This document shows, piece after piece, positions 11,777-28,412 of a stretch of 64,000 bases of DNA (its first letter is position 1; each line of letters starts with the position of its first letter). The notes below the pieces were generated by a model. The model was not told the origin of the DNA. It worked only from the letters and a program-made list of their open reading frames with translations, and ran no database searches. A program made the translations under genes and the position numbers. Origin of the DNA: Entoloma clypeatum (lineage: Eukaryota > Basidiomycota > Agaricomycetes > Agaricales > Entolomataceae); NCBI GenBank assembly GCA_963565915.1, contig OY751488.1, forward strand, positions 2,728,001 through 2,792,000, in the 5' to 3' direction.

Positions 11777-12058
11777 AGAGATAGATAATGGCGGGAAACT
11801 GTCGTGGACTTGATGCGTGGCGAGGAAGTCGACCAGCGATCTTCAGTATAACTTGGTACTCTAGTGGTGTTAATTATGTAAATCGGCCTCTCTCCTCAGT
11901 CACATGCACCGTCGAAAACATTCCCTTTATTTCAATGTGGCAAAGAGAATATATTCGAGCAGAGACTTGCGTAGATGATGGCATTCAACGAATCCAGGAT
12001 AACATATGACAAACGTGAGGTGAAAAACCAGACCAGAAGTGAACAATCGCCGCCAACT

Positions 12059-15000
12059 CTAGGCACCCGGCAAGAATACAGCCAAGCCAGATGCTTGCAC
12101 TTTCGCCGGATCCTCTGCATTCAAAGCTGCTATCAATTGGATAAGCTGGCCTCTGATTTCATCCCCAATTTGATCTGGTTTAGTGGGATCCAAGACGTGT
12201 GCAAATACTTGTAACAAGCGGTCTATGAAAGGAAGGAGCACAGCTGCATTCGTGTTGAAAAGGTGAAAGATGGAGCGGAAAACAGGGCGGTTTTCCAAAT
12301 AGTCGTTCTTCAAAGGAAGAGCATCCACAAAGACAGAAAGAACTTGGTCAAGTGGAATTGCCCCGGTGTTCCGTATAATGAGGCGTCCAACAGCACCTGC
12401 CGCATTATCCTTGGCGTTCAGTTTCGCCGCAGGCGCATCAAGGTTGACGGTGAATAATGGCAGGAGAGCCTGGAGAAGGTGGATATATTGAGGAGAGAGA
12501 TCCAACTCAGTGTTCTCCACGAGTTGGCCAACAGCAAACGCGGCATTGCTTTGTACCTCTGCTTCAGGATCGCTGAGGGCTTGGTAAAACAGTTCTAGGA
12601 GAGGCTCCGTCGAGAGAGTGACAGCATTCTTCATTCCTGCTATTATTTCAGCAAGACATCCGATGGCAGATGATCGGTCGCTCAGGGAGCGATTTTTTTT
12701 CTAGAGGAAAGTGAGCAAACGAAACAACGTGAAATTATATAAGGAGCTCACGTAATATTTAGCGATCAGAGGGAAGAATGTAGCAAAGGCAGGAGCAAAG
12801 TCGGCTCCCAAAGCATTGGCAAGGGCAGCAACCAAATCACCAGCGGATGAGATCAAAACTGAATCATATTCTGCCTGATCTTCAGGTGCCTCTTCATCTT
12901 CATCTTGGTCAGGATCTTGTTGACAAAATGCCTTCTGTTCCAGGATTTGGACCGCGATACTGCAGATCGCTTCAAGATCTGATATCAGGGTTAAGATGAG
13001 GAAGTCAGCGAACAATACGAGGTAACATACGGCCTCCAATAAAACCAGGGCCAACTTTGTTAATGGTCTCCGCAAGGCCCATACACAGACCAGATACAAC
13101 GGATCTGTTGGCCAAAGTAATCAGTGTTGAATACAGAAATCATGACTATGCCACACAAGGGGAACATCGAACAGCTCTCCCGTTTTTTGCCACAGCACGC
13201 CAGACCGGGTGCGCTATGAAGCGGAGTGTGACAAAAGTATTCTTGATGACTTACTTGTTGTCTTCAGTCTCATACATCTCCAGGAGCGGAATCAATATAT
13301 GGCCGATAAGCTCCTTGACGTTGGGACTCAGGGGAACCGTCTGGAAATACATGAGCAATCTGCCATCAGGGGAACAAATAACTCACCACTGGCCGTCCGG
13401 CTTGCCATTCTGGAGGATTGCTTAAATCGTAGAAGGTTCTCACAATTTCCAGAAGGGACTCAGTTGCACTCTTCCTAATTCCCTCGTAATAATGGGGTAG
13501 GAGGGCGACGAGCTCGAGAGCGCATGGTTCAACATAGGGGAAGAAATGACCTTGCGTCGCAGTGAACAGAGTGCCGATAGTATCGGCAGCGATCTCTTTT
13601 TCAACAGCAATAGCACTGTTGACATCCAACAGCTTGTCTAAATCAACGTCTTCCAGCTCAACGGATGTATTAGCGTCGTCGGAGACAGATATGGCGTTCG
13701 AAGGTGATGTTCCCGAAGCAAATGCTGAAGAAGCATCGGAAACAGAGACTACAAATGAATGATTAGACAGGTAGGATTTTACGTTGTTGAGGAGGCCTAC
13801 GTGATGTGGATTCCTCGCCATGCTCGTCTTGCTTGCAACTAGCCAGGAGTGGGGGAACGACCTGAGGGAGATATACAGCAAACTCCTCGCCGAATACTCT
13901 TGCCATAACGCCAAAGAAGAGAAAGCTACATTCCCGGAGCCTAGCGCTTCCCATATCGATGCCTTGGAATGCCTGCTTCATCATATCGGGGAAGAACGGC
14001 CTGAAGACATCTTTGCCGACAGCTTCTGCGAAGGTCCCGATGGCATCCATCGTGATACCCCGAAGCTCGATTTCTTCGCCCTCTCCGGTCAGAACGAGGA
14101 AGTGTTGAAGACGGCCCATGATGGGATTAAAGTATGGGAGGAAACTACCTTTGGAAGCATGTGCTGCACTACCGATGGCTCCAGTCACAACAGATTTCAC
14201 TGCGATCGGAGCAGATTCGAGGAGAGCCCCTAGGCGTTCCATAATGAGATGCAAATATTGTTCGATAACGTCATGAAGTATCTCAAGGAGCGCATCCAAC
14301 GCAGTGCAGGCAGAGCGCTGAGTTTCCGGATCATTGATGAGGTCCATGATGCCCTAACATGTGTTAAGCACAAGATCATGGATGAGGTGATCAACGTTAC
14401 TGGGATGAGGACAGCGTGTTTCGCAGCGCACTCTTCTTCCAGCCATTCACAAAGGCAACTGACGGCAACGCAGGTGGCCTTCCGGACGGTGACATCTTGG
14501 TCCCGCAGACCAGCTTCAATGATGGGCCAGACTTCGCTTATTAATGGCGTCATGAATTCACTGCACCCTTCGACACAGACACCGAGCGCAAGTATCGCGC
14601 CGCGGCGACGTGCCGGGTCAGGGGATGAGAAATACTGGAGTATCAAAGTACGGAGAGCGGGGAACACTTGCGTTGGGGGGAGATTAGTTGAGAGGCCATC
14701 AATGATGCGGAGAGCAGACTAAAGAGAGTTGAATAGGAGCTCCTGTATGGCTGATAAAAATACATACGCGGGAAGGCGCGTCATCATCGAGATCTTCGGG
14801 TTCATTTTCAGTGGTAATTGGCATGAGACCCTCCAAGATGGCGGGCGCAAGATTGTGACTTTGAATTTTGGATTTTTTGCTGCGAAATGATTTATTCAAA
14901 GCTCGTGGACAAAAAAGGAAAGGTACGCACTACTGGACCGTCCAGTTAAGGGCATTGAGAGCAAGGACCCGTAATTCACCCTCGAACGACTGATTGCCTC

Positions 15001-16174
15001 CACATTGGAGGAGGAATGAAACAAGCTGAGGAATGTGTTTTCCAAGGATCGGAACTTCCTAAAGATCTGTGAGTTGCTGCCCAAAGCAATCTTCCGTGTG
15101 CTAACCAGGATAAGGAGCGTTTCAAGCACGTCAAACAATTGTCTCGCCCCGTTTTCATTCGCGGTTTCCACAGTCTGGCGAATAACCTCGATCATGGCGG
15201 GAAGGAGTGTTTGGAACGATTTCTGCGATTTAGGAATTGGATAAGTCAATCTTCTCTTCTCACAAGGCTGTCAAATCCTATCTCACAAGATCGACTTTAT
15301 CATCTGCATCGATGTATTGAGCGATGACTCCCAAGGCTCTGATGCCTAGTTGAGTTCTGGAAAGAGAAGAGGCGAGAATAATACCTAACGGTCGTGATCC
15401 GTACTTCAATGCTTGCCGGATCAGTCAACAGCTGTCCAAATAACTTGAAGAGACTCTGGAGGTGCTCTTGGAAACCTTCAACGATATTCTCCAGGACAGT
15501 AAATAGAATGTAGACGCCAACTTCGCGATGTGCGACGTGCGAGGATTCACACGTCTGGCGAAGAAATGGCAGAAGGTCGGGCCATGTGCCGAGCGGAATC
15601 TCGATCGATGCGATTGCTGCCACAACGCGAGCAGCTGAGTGACGAACGAGATTACTGAACAAAGACGATACATATGAGAAACCTTGAACAATACTGGACA
15701 TACTCACTTCACTTCAGCCAAAATGACTTGAGGAAGTTTTGACTTGATCTGCTCGCGTTCGTCTTGCGGTAAGGTTGTCCATAAATTGCCGCTGTTTTGG
15801 GTGACGCGTTTCCTAAGCTCAACAGCAGAAAGTTGGCGTATCTGATCAAGATAAGTCATGATAAAGTTTCCTCGTTGATCCAGACTTACAGATTCTTGGG
15901 GTGAACTTGCTAAGATATTTGCGAGAGCAGGTATACATGATGGGCTCTTGTAATACTCTCGATTCAGTTGCGCGGTGGCCTTATTCGCGTCGTTTAGCAC
16001 TCTCATAAATCAAATCGGCGAAAGACTCACTGCTTTGACGTGTGCAGTATCATTGGATGTTGTCTGAACGAGAAGATCGTGCAGTCCGTTGAGGAAATTT
16101 GGCTGATAGTGAAAGGGGGACCGTTTTTTCATTCCTTGCTGTGATAAATGATATAATGGAAGGCTTACATCCAT
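12059..16174 (-). CDS. KAP123: Karyopherin beta Kap123 / importin-4
   Basis: Multi-exon HEAT-repeat nuclear import receptor, typically carrying ribosomal proteins and histones into the nucleus. The N-terminus reads MDPNFLNGLHDLL, followed by the importin-beta N-terminal signature with RQLSAVELRKRV. HEAT helices fill the rest, including an acidic insert near 12900 (about DPDQDEDEEAPED) and the C-terminal AAFAVGQLVENT repeat. The first coding exon appears to be only six bases (ATG GAT, 16169-16174). A 66-bp intron (16103-16168, GTAAGC to TATCAG) separates it from CCAAATTTC. This start reproduces the MDPNFL N-terminus expected for the family. The stop is the TAG at 12059-12061. Confidence 0.9.
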
Positions 16175-16382
16175 GCAGAAAGGAGAGAGGGAAGGGAAGA
16201 TGGGAGAGATGAAGATCGTAAGAAATATCGCGACAAATCACACAATTTTTTGGTCGGAGTTGGCCGACCCTCATCTTACCGGATTTGGTGAGTAGATTAG
16301 CCATCAAATTGATCGCAATCACATTATTGTTCTGGGCACAGTGTGCACAACTCATGTACAGTAGAAAATAAGTTTCTCATAT

Positions 16383-17728
16383 TTACAGAGAGACCGGCTT
16401 TGGAGTTTCCACCATAGAGTCCAGTCGAAACCAAAACGGTATCAACTTCCACATCTTTTCTCTTTCCTTCGTCGCCCAAGCTTCCAAAGATTTCGCACAA
16501 GCTTTGCACTCCGAAAATTCGGCACTCTTTAGCTGTCCCAACTCCTCTGCAACATATAGGGGGTCATAGCAGCCTCGCTCCCGATCAAAGATGTAATGGT
16601 GGGTCGCTAACTCTACCAACTCCGAAAAATCTTTGCGACAAGCAGCCGCAGAGACGCAAACACCTCCAGGAATGGTTTTTCGCATGTGCGAATGGGTCGA
16701 CGATTGAGCTTGCCGCACATTTTGACTGCTGCCCATGGCTGTGATCAGCGATGTGATGGTTTGTTGACCAATTTCTTTCCCAAGGCAGAGCCTCTGCATG
16801 TCAGCTGTTGAGAGGCTCGACGGACAAGGCAGCAGTGGCCGGCACAAAATATCGTCATCTGCGCTCTCGAAAATCTGTGTGTACGGATAGCGCGATAGGT
16901 CATAGAATGCAGCGGGCAAAAGCGAAGGAGCGTCCACCTCCCTCGCTAGATTGATAACTTCCTATGTAGAAATTGGGTAAATACAAGCGGCCATTCTGAG
17001 AACAGTTGAGCAGGCGTACTATGGGATGAGGATAAAGACGGGAGAACGCATTCGAGGCAACCTGGGTTTCATATCTCCGGGCCAGATCCTCCCGTGTCTC
17101 CCAACCCTTGAGTGTCAACGGCCATGCAACGCTGAGATGCAGCAGTGCTCTGGCTCGTAAGCTATCAATAATGTATTTCGTTGACAAGCGAAGAATTCCA
17201 GATACAACGCAAAAGTCATCTTGATCGTTACACCCGAAGTTCCTTCGTTCGCAAATTATACGGTGGTAGAAAAACACGAGGATTGGAGACGTACGGGCCA
17301 TCATATAGTGCGGTAAGCAGGTTGCCTACATCCTCCGCTTTATCGTATAGATGTATAACTGGCAGCTTCTCTTGTTCATCCACATTCAAAGCAAAGGTGG
17401 GTCTCAGTTCCGGTTGAGGCAAGGAAAACATATCCTTGAAGAAAATCGAGTGTCTTGACAACTGCGAGATGTGGACTTTGAAGAGTGTCTCCTCTGCCCG
17501 GCATATCACACTGCCATCGTCGAACCACAGGTCAGGATGTTTCGCAAGGACTTCCTTCCCGGTGTTTGGTACTGGATCTGACTCCGAGAGCTTTAACCTG
17601 TCCATTCCAAATCCTTGTGGTCGTGGAGTGCATGACAATTTCGGATTCGGTGTTTCCCTGATGGTGATGCGTGGAGGCGGAGGAGAAGACGAGGAAGGGA
17701 GGTTCCGATGTTCTTGTAGTGCTGACAT
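16383..17728 (-). CDS. BTB/POZ domain protein
   Basis: Spliced gene with an N-terminal Ser/Pro-rich leader starting MSALQEHRN (ATG at 17726-17728), then a BTB fold. The fold includes HPDLWFDDGSVICRAEE, FKVHISQLSRHSIFFKDMF, and VIHLYDKAEDVGNLLTALYD. After an intron come GILRLSTKYIIDSLRARAL and a C-terminal Cys/Trp-rich helical part ending at 16383. This layout is common in large families of basidiomycete BTB proteins of unknown substrate; by analogy it may be a Cullin-3 adaptor or a dimerising scaffold. A zinc finger is not evident. The gene lies tail to tail with nothing and directly follows the KAP123 start on the same strand (about 200 bp). Confidence 0.8.
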
Positions 17729-17933
17729 GTGTGAGTAACCTACCTCTTCGGTTTTCAGACATTCGCCGTGGTAGTCATATACATAATTCGGGAGGAGCAA
17801 GCTTAACGCATCTGAGGGGTCTTGTGGTCCCACCTTGTTATACGTACGTCTCGAAGAATTCTGCAAATTTCACGATACGATCTACATTATGTGTTGGAAT
17901 TCATCTACTGCGTGGAATCCCCCAACTATCATC

Positions 17934-19622
17934 TCAAATCTTCTCATCAAGTTTCTCCAACAGTACTTGCAGCTCCTGCGCCTCCGAGATGAGTTGTTTG
18001 ATGTTACTTTCGACTTCAGCCTTTGGCATGTCGGACCCAAGTTTGAAGCTCAACTCATCTACGGCCTCTCTCACGACTTGAGCCCATGTCGTCCCTTCTT
18101 TCTTCAAGTGTTCAGCAAGTTCATCTTTTACCCTTCGGCAGAATCCAACACCGTCATAACCGAATCCTGTGTAAACTTGGACCAGGGATGCTCCAGCTCG
18201 GGCGAACTCAAGCGCATCAGCGCCTGTTAAAATACCACCACATCCAATCATAAGAATGGATGGTGGGAGTTGAGAACGGAGGGTTCGCAACGCCTTCAAA
18301 GAATATTCCTTTACAGGTTTCCCAGACAGTCCACCAGCTTCAATTTTGTTTGCTGTATTGGTCGATTATTAAAAATCCTAGTTATGATTCAAGAAGGCGC
18401 AGCCTCACAGTTGATTAGATGTTTGGGTCGCTGCGTCGTCGTATTGCTTATGATGACACCATCAACACCACTATTCCGGATGACCTCTGCAATGTCAACG
18501 AGTTGCGACTCCTCAAGATCTGGTGCAATTTTTAGGACGAGCTTCGGCCGTTTGGCTGTTAATGGTGATAATTGGAGTTCGTCACGCGCTTTGGTCACGC
18601 CGTTGAGTAAGGTTTCCAAAAGTTTTCGGTTTTGTAGCCCTCTAAGGTGTTTGGATCAATATCGTCTTCTTATGTCTGCATATAAACCCACCGCAAGCCA
18701 GGTGTGTTGGGACTGGAAATATTTACCACCAGAACATCTGCGTAGGGTCCGAATGTGCGAACGCCACGGACGAAATCATCGATGGATTCCACCGAAGCTT
18801 CTTTATTTTTTCCCAAGTTCACTGCCAGCATCGACTCTGGACGAAGGGCGGCATTGTCGTGGTTCGGTTGAAAGACAGGGATACGTGCACGAAGGCGAGA
18901 CAGAACGGAGGTGTGGCCTTGTGACGGAAAGCCATATCGATTTATGAGACCAGAATCTTCAGGTAGATGGAAAACACGCGGGCGAGGGTTGCCGGGCTAT
19001 TTGCCTTTCGCTAAGCTGACAGAAGTTACTTCAAATGCCCAGAACGTACTTGTGGCTTTGGAGTTACACTGCCAATTTCCACCCAGCTGAAACCAAGATT
19101 GAAGAGCCCTTGAAAGCCTGGTCAGGCGCAGGAACATAGGGGATGTGTATGGACGCACCGTCGATGGCCTCTCCGTCTTTGTCAAATCCTGCTGCGAGTC
19201 CGACAGGATTCGAAATTTCCTGGCCCCATAGCTAACGGCGGGAATACATGCAAATGTGAGTACATGAGTCGCAATGATTTCAGTCATACCTTCGACTTCA
19301 AGCGTGGGTCGTCAACAACGGGATCTCTCGGGCCAAGTCCACTTCTCAATACTTTCACTGCAATCCTATGGCCAGTCTCGGCATCGAATAGATTTCGTAA
19401 AACGGGCATCATGATGTATCGGTGGAGAGCCGAACGGGCATCATAATAATAAACTGCAAGGAGACCAGTCGACAACACGAAAGCAGCCGTGTAGAGACCG
19501 GTACGGGCGGGTGAACGCGGGGGTTGTTGGTCGCCTCGAGTAAACAGGAACCTGGAAGAGGCGGTGTTCGTTCTCACAGGAATTGCAGTCCTTTTGAGGA
19601 TTCCCCGCTGAAGTCCTTGCAT
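17934..19622 (-). CDS. Dihydroorotate dehydrogenase, class 2, mitochondrial
   Basis: Oxidises dihydroorotate to orotate in pyrimidine synthesis and passes electrons to ubiquinone at the inner mitochondrial membrane. The first exon (ATG 19620-19622) has a basic mitochondrial leader. A membrane helix [19 protein letters not shown] follows, then the class 2 entry helix [15 protein letters not shown]. Later exons carry [19 protein letters not shown] (substrate-binding Asn/Ser), [20 protein letters not shown], the PVKEYS region, LMIGCGGI, and [12 protein letters not shown] (FMN phosphate loop). The N-terminal membrane region marks class 2 and rules out the cytosolic class 1A enzyme of budding yeast. 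At least four short introns. Start codon is only 73 bp from that of NBP35. Confidence 0.93.
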
Positions 19623-19695
19623 TGGAGATGTTGAAATGTGCGATTATATACCAACGTTCAACTCAAGCTTATTTATGTAATCAGCAACTACACAA
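19623..19695. promoter_or_regulatory. 73-bp divergent promoter, DHODH / NBP35
   Basis: The whole region between the two start codons is 73 bp, so both promoters and leaders must overlap. The sequence is AT-rich, with TATATACC and TTATTTATG stretches that could seat transcription factors in either direction. Shared control is an inference from distance alone. Confidence 0.45.
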
Positions 19696-20822
19696 ATGCA
19701 ACTTGAATCACAAGCAGAGGTTCCCAATCCTCTTTCGATCCCTTCCAATGCGCCAGAGCATTGTCCAGTATGTCCTTTACACCATTTCAAGATCATTTAC
19801 CATCAGAGTTCGGTTAGGGCACAGAATCTGAGCTCGCTGGAAAGGCAGATGCATGCTTTGGCTGCGCCAACCAAGATATTTGTGCTTCCAATGTGCCCAA
19901 AGGACCAGACCCCTCCTTGCCACTCATAACCGAGAGAATGTCAGGCGTGAAACGGAAGATCTTGGTACTATCAGGAAAAGGAGGGGTTGGCAAGTCAACC
20001 TTCACGGCTCAACTGGGTTGGGCGTTTGCCTCTGATGATCGCATCCAAGTACGTAGCAGAGACGGATTATATATTGATGATTCAAGTGAACAACCCAGGT
20101 CGGGATAATGGACGTTGACATCTGTGGTCCATCGATCCCCACCATCCTCGGCATAGCCAGCGAGCAAGTCCATTCGTCATCCTCCGGCTGGTCTCCCGTT
20201 TTTGTTCAAGACAATTTTGCTGTGATGTCGGTCGGTTTCATGCTTCCATCTTCAAAAGACGCTGTCATGTGGCGCGGCCCCAAAAAAAACGGCTTGATAT
20301 CACAATTCCTCAAGGATGTGGACTGGGGGGACCTAGATTACATGATCGTTGATACGCCACCCGGCACATCCGATGAACATCTGAGCATCGTTCAATACCT
20401 CAAAGAAAGCACTATCGACGGTGCCGTCGTAATAACGACACCCCAAGAGGTTGCCTTGCAGGATGTACGACGAGAGATCGATTTTTGTCGAAAAGTTGGA
20501 ATCAAGGTTCTCGGTCTCGTAGAGAATATGTCTGGATTTTTATGTCCTAATTGCAAGACGGAATCTCAAATATTCAAGCCTAGCACGGGTGGAGCGAAGA
20601 AGTTATCGGAAGATATGGGCGTGGAGCTTTTAGGTACTGTGCCACTGGATCCCCGGATTGGAAAAAGCGCAGATTATGGTGTGAGCTTTTTGGACGAATT
20701 CCCAGACAGTCCCGCCAGTATTGCATACTTGGATATAATCAATCGTATGTTTTCAGTAGGCTCAAGATCTCATCTTTTTCTGACATCCGTATCCAGGAAT
20801 AAAAGAGATACTGCGGTCATAG
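19696..20822 (+). CDS. NBP35: Cytosolic Fe-S assembly P-loop NTPase Nbp35
   Basis: Scaffold ATPase of the cytosolic iron-sulfur assembly machinery, acting with Cfd1. Four exons are deduced, with introns 19768-19817, 20049-20098 and 20745-20796 (50-52 bp each). Splicing the first gives the family-specific N-terminal cluster motif CX13CX2CX5C (EHCPG... to [10 protein letters not shown]). Then come the deviant Walker [19 protein letters not shown], the switch [10 protein letters not shown], and the C-terminal CPNC metal site in SGFLCPNC. The last splice gives INRIKEILRS then TAG at 20820-20822. The N-terminal cluster separates Nbp35 from Cfd1. The gene is convergent with the MAP kinase, 106 bp away. 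Confidence 0.94.
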
Positions 20823-20928
20823 GTTGGTAGACTTTTGCATCTATGATATGTGTACAACGAACATTCTCTTGCAGGTACGACAACAAGTGGATCCTCTAAC
20901 GGCTCGAAGAATGCGGAAACGAAGACTA

Positions 20929-23623
<2,695 letters not shown>

Positions 23624-23907
23624 GGAAAGAAATAAGATTTCAGACGAGCGTTTTGGTAATGGCGACTTGAAGGAATGCGTGAATGCGAATGATTTAACCA
23701 CTGGATTTGACGAAAAGGTAGTAGTCCTAAAACATGACGTCCACGCGGGGAACGAAAGTGGCAGATGAGCGTAGGCTGAGTTTGCTGTAACACGCCTCAT
23801 TTCATTTCCTTGAAACATAATCGCATTATGCACAAATAGAGTGCTTGCCTAAGAACAACAGTGTCATAAATACACACTCGCGTCGCGGTTAAATCGTATT
23901 CAATAAT

Positions 23908-26900
23908 CTACAAAAGTCCTGGTTCGGGAGTAGAGGGATCATCAAAAGGAGTGGAAATTGGCACAAGAGACGCAGTATCCTCCTGTTCGCCAAAGATGTC
24001 CAAAAAGCCCGTAACACGAGCCTTGTTTGTGGCCTTTTTGGTCACATAGTCTCGGAGACCAGACTTCAGACTGGGCTGTTTGTCGACGAGTTCTCGCAGC
24101 TGGTCTTTCGGCAGCTGAAGAAGGGCTCCGAAGCTGGCTGGCGCAATAACCTTTGCGCATCGGATAAATCCTTCCCATAGTGGCGGATTTGTCCATATCT
24201 TCTTCGTGATCAGCCGCGAGAGCAGAGTCGTGGATACAAAACCAACAAGAGACTTGTATGTTGTCACTGCTTGTATTACCTGGGTTACCAGGAAGAGTGG
24301 TCGGCTTTATATCGAAGAGCCGACTTGCTTCACTTACCGTGCGAAGGAATAGGACGGGCAGGACCGGTTCATCCATGATCTGCTGCATTACAACTGCGAG
24401 AATTTCAGAACGGAAGACATCAGTCATAGAAAAACAAATGCCAATGGCTGCGTCAGGATCAGGCAAATGAGAAAAATATGCCGAAATATACCGAGTGACA
24501 TACCTTCAATAGCACTTTTGAGGCCGATCTCCTTCTCAGAATCGTGGAGAAGCACCATAAGTTCCGCAGGTGTCAGAAGTTCACTTTGCCGTACGCGAGG
24601 CAAATTAGAGGTGACACTGCCAAAGGTTTGGGGAGGGGTTGTAACAACTGAACTGAAAACAGATCGAACTAGATTTTTTGGTTCAGTTTGACCATTGAGG
24701 ATAGAAACAATGCGTGGCAGGTGGCGCAGAATATCCGGCTAAGCGAGGAATGAGATGAACTTCTGACGATAGGAAAAAAAAACATACCTTATCCATTTCG
24801 GCAATGATAGGGATAAGGAATCGTGCATCGAGATTCCGTTCATTAATCAGTGCTTTGACAAGGGCTACCAATTGAGAGCTTGGTCTTCCATTTTCCGTGA
24901 ATATAGTCAAGACGCGGAGAGCCAGAGACTCAGCTCCATGTGGACAGGTGCGCATCAAAGTCAAAAGTTTTCCATGACTTGAACCCAGGGATCGAATAAG
25001 AGCCGTAATGAGGTCTTGAATGGCTTCCTGTACCGATACATCCATTTGGCCGTACGCTGAAAAGATTCTGTCCGTTGCTTTTTTAGAAAGGCAGACAGGA
25101 ATAGATAGAGTCCATACTCATCCAAGAATTCTGGCACCTTGACGGATAACGCAAAGAGAAGCTCAACATGTTGCAGTACCTGGGCCTTCTTTGCAGGCAG
25201 CTGGATGCGTTCAGGAAGGTAAGGAGTATGGACCAATGCTTCTGGAGGGATTTGCCCATCTTCCATGTTTTCATCCTGTCGAGTCTCGAGTCGATGACTA
25301 TCGTCGGAACTGTCAACCTGATTGTCCACATCCCCATCCATATTCACATCTGCATCCAATTTTGACTGGACGGGCTGTGACTGAAGTTTTCTGAGCATTT
25401 GCAGAGCAAATTCGCGGACCATGCCGTCCATCGGCTGCGTGTTGGGCACCCACATCTTCACCGAATTAATGGCGGCAGCTCGGGTTTTCTTTTCTGTATC
25501 CAAACATCAGATAATGAAAATAATCTTTAGCTGCCGACGAACCGGGATGTGTCGTGAGTTCCAAAAGAACAGTCAATGCTTCCGCCCTCATTGAGGGCCT
25601 TTGTATTACAAGACCGCGAAGTGTAGTAAAGCCAACTTGCATCCTCTCAGGACTGGGGGACGTGAGCTGAATACCTAAAACGAAACGACATAGTTACCTG
25701 CTGGAATCCAGGCAGAGGTCACGTAATAGATCAAGAACTTCCCCGGGAACATGAGGCAGATCAAGAAGAAAACGAGCAAATGCTCTATCTTTGCCATCAA
25801 GCAGGGTTTGATATGATGATACGATTTGGTTCAACCACGTTTCGTAATTTGGACGCTATGTAATAGAGTTAGGCACATTGTCCACAAATTTCGAAGGATG
25901 GAATTGTACCCAGGCCCGGTCCTTTGAATGCCTCACTTGGTCGTTGTACCATTCTTCGTTCATCCATATGGTAGCAAGCCCTAATCTAGATGAGGGTTTC
26001 AGTAATCGCCATCGCTTAAAGTTAGAATACCTACCTCGAAGGAAAGTCCAACATGATATAATCACACAGAGTCTGACGTTTTTGATCCTGTCTCGCATAC
26101 AAGTCATACACGACTGATCCATTGTCGTTAGCGTCCTCCATGACGATATCTTGTTCTGCTGGTGGTGGGTATGCTACACGAGTCACCATCCTTACCAACA
26201 GTAGCATCCACAACTCAATCGCCGTGTGTCCAGAAGCTTGAGCGGAAGCTACATCAGTACTGACTTTGAGCTCTTCTGCATCCTTCCATATCCGTTGAAC
26301 AAGTCCGCCAATCTGACGCATTCGTTCATCCTCAGATAGATCTCTTGGTGGCGGGAGTTTGAAATTGATGAGTCGCACATCTGTGGTGGCTGCCAGTTCA
26401 GCATCCATCGCAAACATTGCAATTGGAAGGTCCCTGGAAAGCTGAAAGTAGAAGATACGGATATGGACTTAATTAACATCACACAGGGAGATAGGTGACA
26501 GACCTCTTCATTCAGTCTATCTGGCTCGTATTCAATTTCATCTTGATCAATATCCATCTGAAGAGGGTCTACTGGCTCGTCTTTTACGGTTGAAGGGGCA
26601 GCAGGTGCAGAGGAAGATGATGAATCGGGCGGTCCAAAATTCTGTGGAGTGCCTGCGCGGTCGGCGTCTTGTTGGGCATTCCCGTCGGACGGAGAAGGAG
26701 TGTCGTTCTGAGGGGCGGTTTGGCTGAAAGTGGGAGATGCAGAAGAAACGGAAGCCCCCAAACCGCGATTTTCTCGAAATGCTTGCACAAGACTAACGAG
26801 CGCAGGTTCAGCAAATGCTTCCAGGTTGGCAACAATAAGTTCGGTTATCAACGCCGCGGGAAGGGAAGTGAAATCGAATGCCGCAAGGAATGATGCTGAT

Positions 26901-28252
26901 GCAGTTGCACTAGGGTCTGGTTCTAGTTTCGGCCTCTTCGCCTCTGTTGGTTCGACGGGTGCGGATGGTGGCCTTTTGCGGTTGTCTGAGGTCGAAACAA
27001 GGGCTGTAGCCTTTCGTTTTCTTTCTTCTGAGGCAGCTTTATCCATACGGACCCCCTGTTGGGTCAAGATATCGTTGATTTGCGGAAGGAATTGAGCATG
27101 GTTTGGTATTCTGTCGTGAAGGTGTGAGTGATGCACGTTACTTATTCTCTGGGAGGGGACAGATACCGGGACATATGCATTAGCAGTATCCGAATTGTCT
27201 TTTCAACACTTTTAATACTCGATGCAGGAAGACCAGCGAGAGCCGCAGGGGTCCACTGTTTTAGTGCGGCGACGACAATAGGAACCAATGCTGGTCTAAG
27301 CTTCACCAACGTCGACCAACTGTTGAGCATAGCAGATAGGAGATCGACACTTCTACAAACCAGCTTCAGTGAGAATCCACAAGGAAGTTGAATATTACTT
27401 ACTGACTCGAATAGAGCATGGCAAAAACTCCTTCCAAGAGCTTCTGCCCTTCACTTTCCAGCTTCGCAACTGCTATGAACGGATGGTCCGCAGGACAGAA
27501 CGACAAATTCGGATCGTTCTTGTTCTGAAGCTATAAATTTTTGACAAACGAAGATTCAGGATAATGCGTCCATTGGTATAAAGATGAACAATAGGTTACT
27601 ACCCTAGGATCAGAAATACCACGAGTTTGAACGATTATAACCCGGTGGACAAACTTCATTGCGGACAATTTCACACCAACGCTAACGGTCGGCGACCAGA
27701 CGAATTCAGTGATGCGGGTCTTGGACGTTGATAAGGTATTCCAGAGGACATGGTTGTTGCGGTTTGTACATCTGAACACCTAGATCAATGGGAAGCCAAG
27801 CTCATCCAGGAAGGCTCACGCACAGCAATCGAAAGAGGAGTGGGTAGACAGTCGTCAAACATTGTATAGCCAATTTGACTATGGCAGGGTTCGAATCATC
27901 GACAAACTGCGCAAGGGTATCGAGCGCTTGAGAGGACACTGGATAAAAAGGGTACATAAATTTAAAAATGTCTACAAGAAGGCGTCGACTAACTCTGAGT
28001 TCGCTGTTCTAGTGACAAAGTCGACCGGCATATTGCAAAGTGAAGTAGGTCGATGACCCATCTTTTGAGCAGAGAATCTCCAGCATTGACGATGATACCA
28101 ATGAGGGTTTTGACGAGAATGGGAATAGGCGCTGGATGTTTTTCAAGTGATTCACGTAAAGTAGCAAGTAAATCTGCCTGTTCCTTTGAATTTGCTTGCA
28201 CGGTCAAAGCTGCTTGGAGTGTCTGCAAAGGGTCAACCGGGTTGCTTGCCAT
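23908..28252 (-). CDS. PTA1: Symplekin / Pta1, mRNA 3'-end processing scaffold
   Basis: Large spliced gene for the scaffold of the cleavage and polyadenylation complex in the nucleus. The start MASNPVDPLQTLQAAL (ATG 28250-28252) opens the N-terminal HEAT domain. That domain continues through LKRWVIDLLHFAICR and MLNSWSTLVKLRPALVPIVV to IRILLMHMSR. A disordered Ser/Pro and Pro-Lys segment (about 26580-27050) follows. Helical repeats lead to the symplekin C-terminal domain, with VSTTLLSRLITKKIWTNPPLWEGF and FGALLQLPKDQLREL. The end at 23908 gives GEQEDTASLVPI and a short acidic tail. Exon limits in the middle were not fixed. It is followed 160 bp upstream by RPS15 on the same strand. Confidence 0.88.
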
Positions 28253-28412
28253 TGGAACAACCGTCAACGGGGCGACCACTGGCTGGCCCAAATACATTGC
28301 GCAGTCATGTGACTTCTCAAAGTCTTACTTAGGCGAGCATATTGGATGTAATTTTTTTGGATGATATACAACAAGTAAGACATAACGTGCATAACGCCTC
28401 GGTCGCATGATT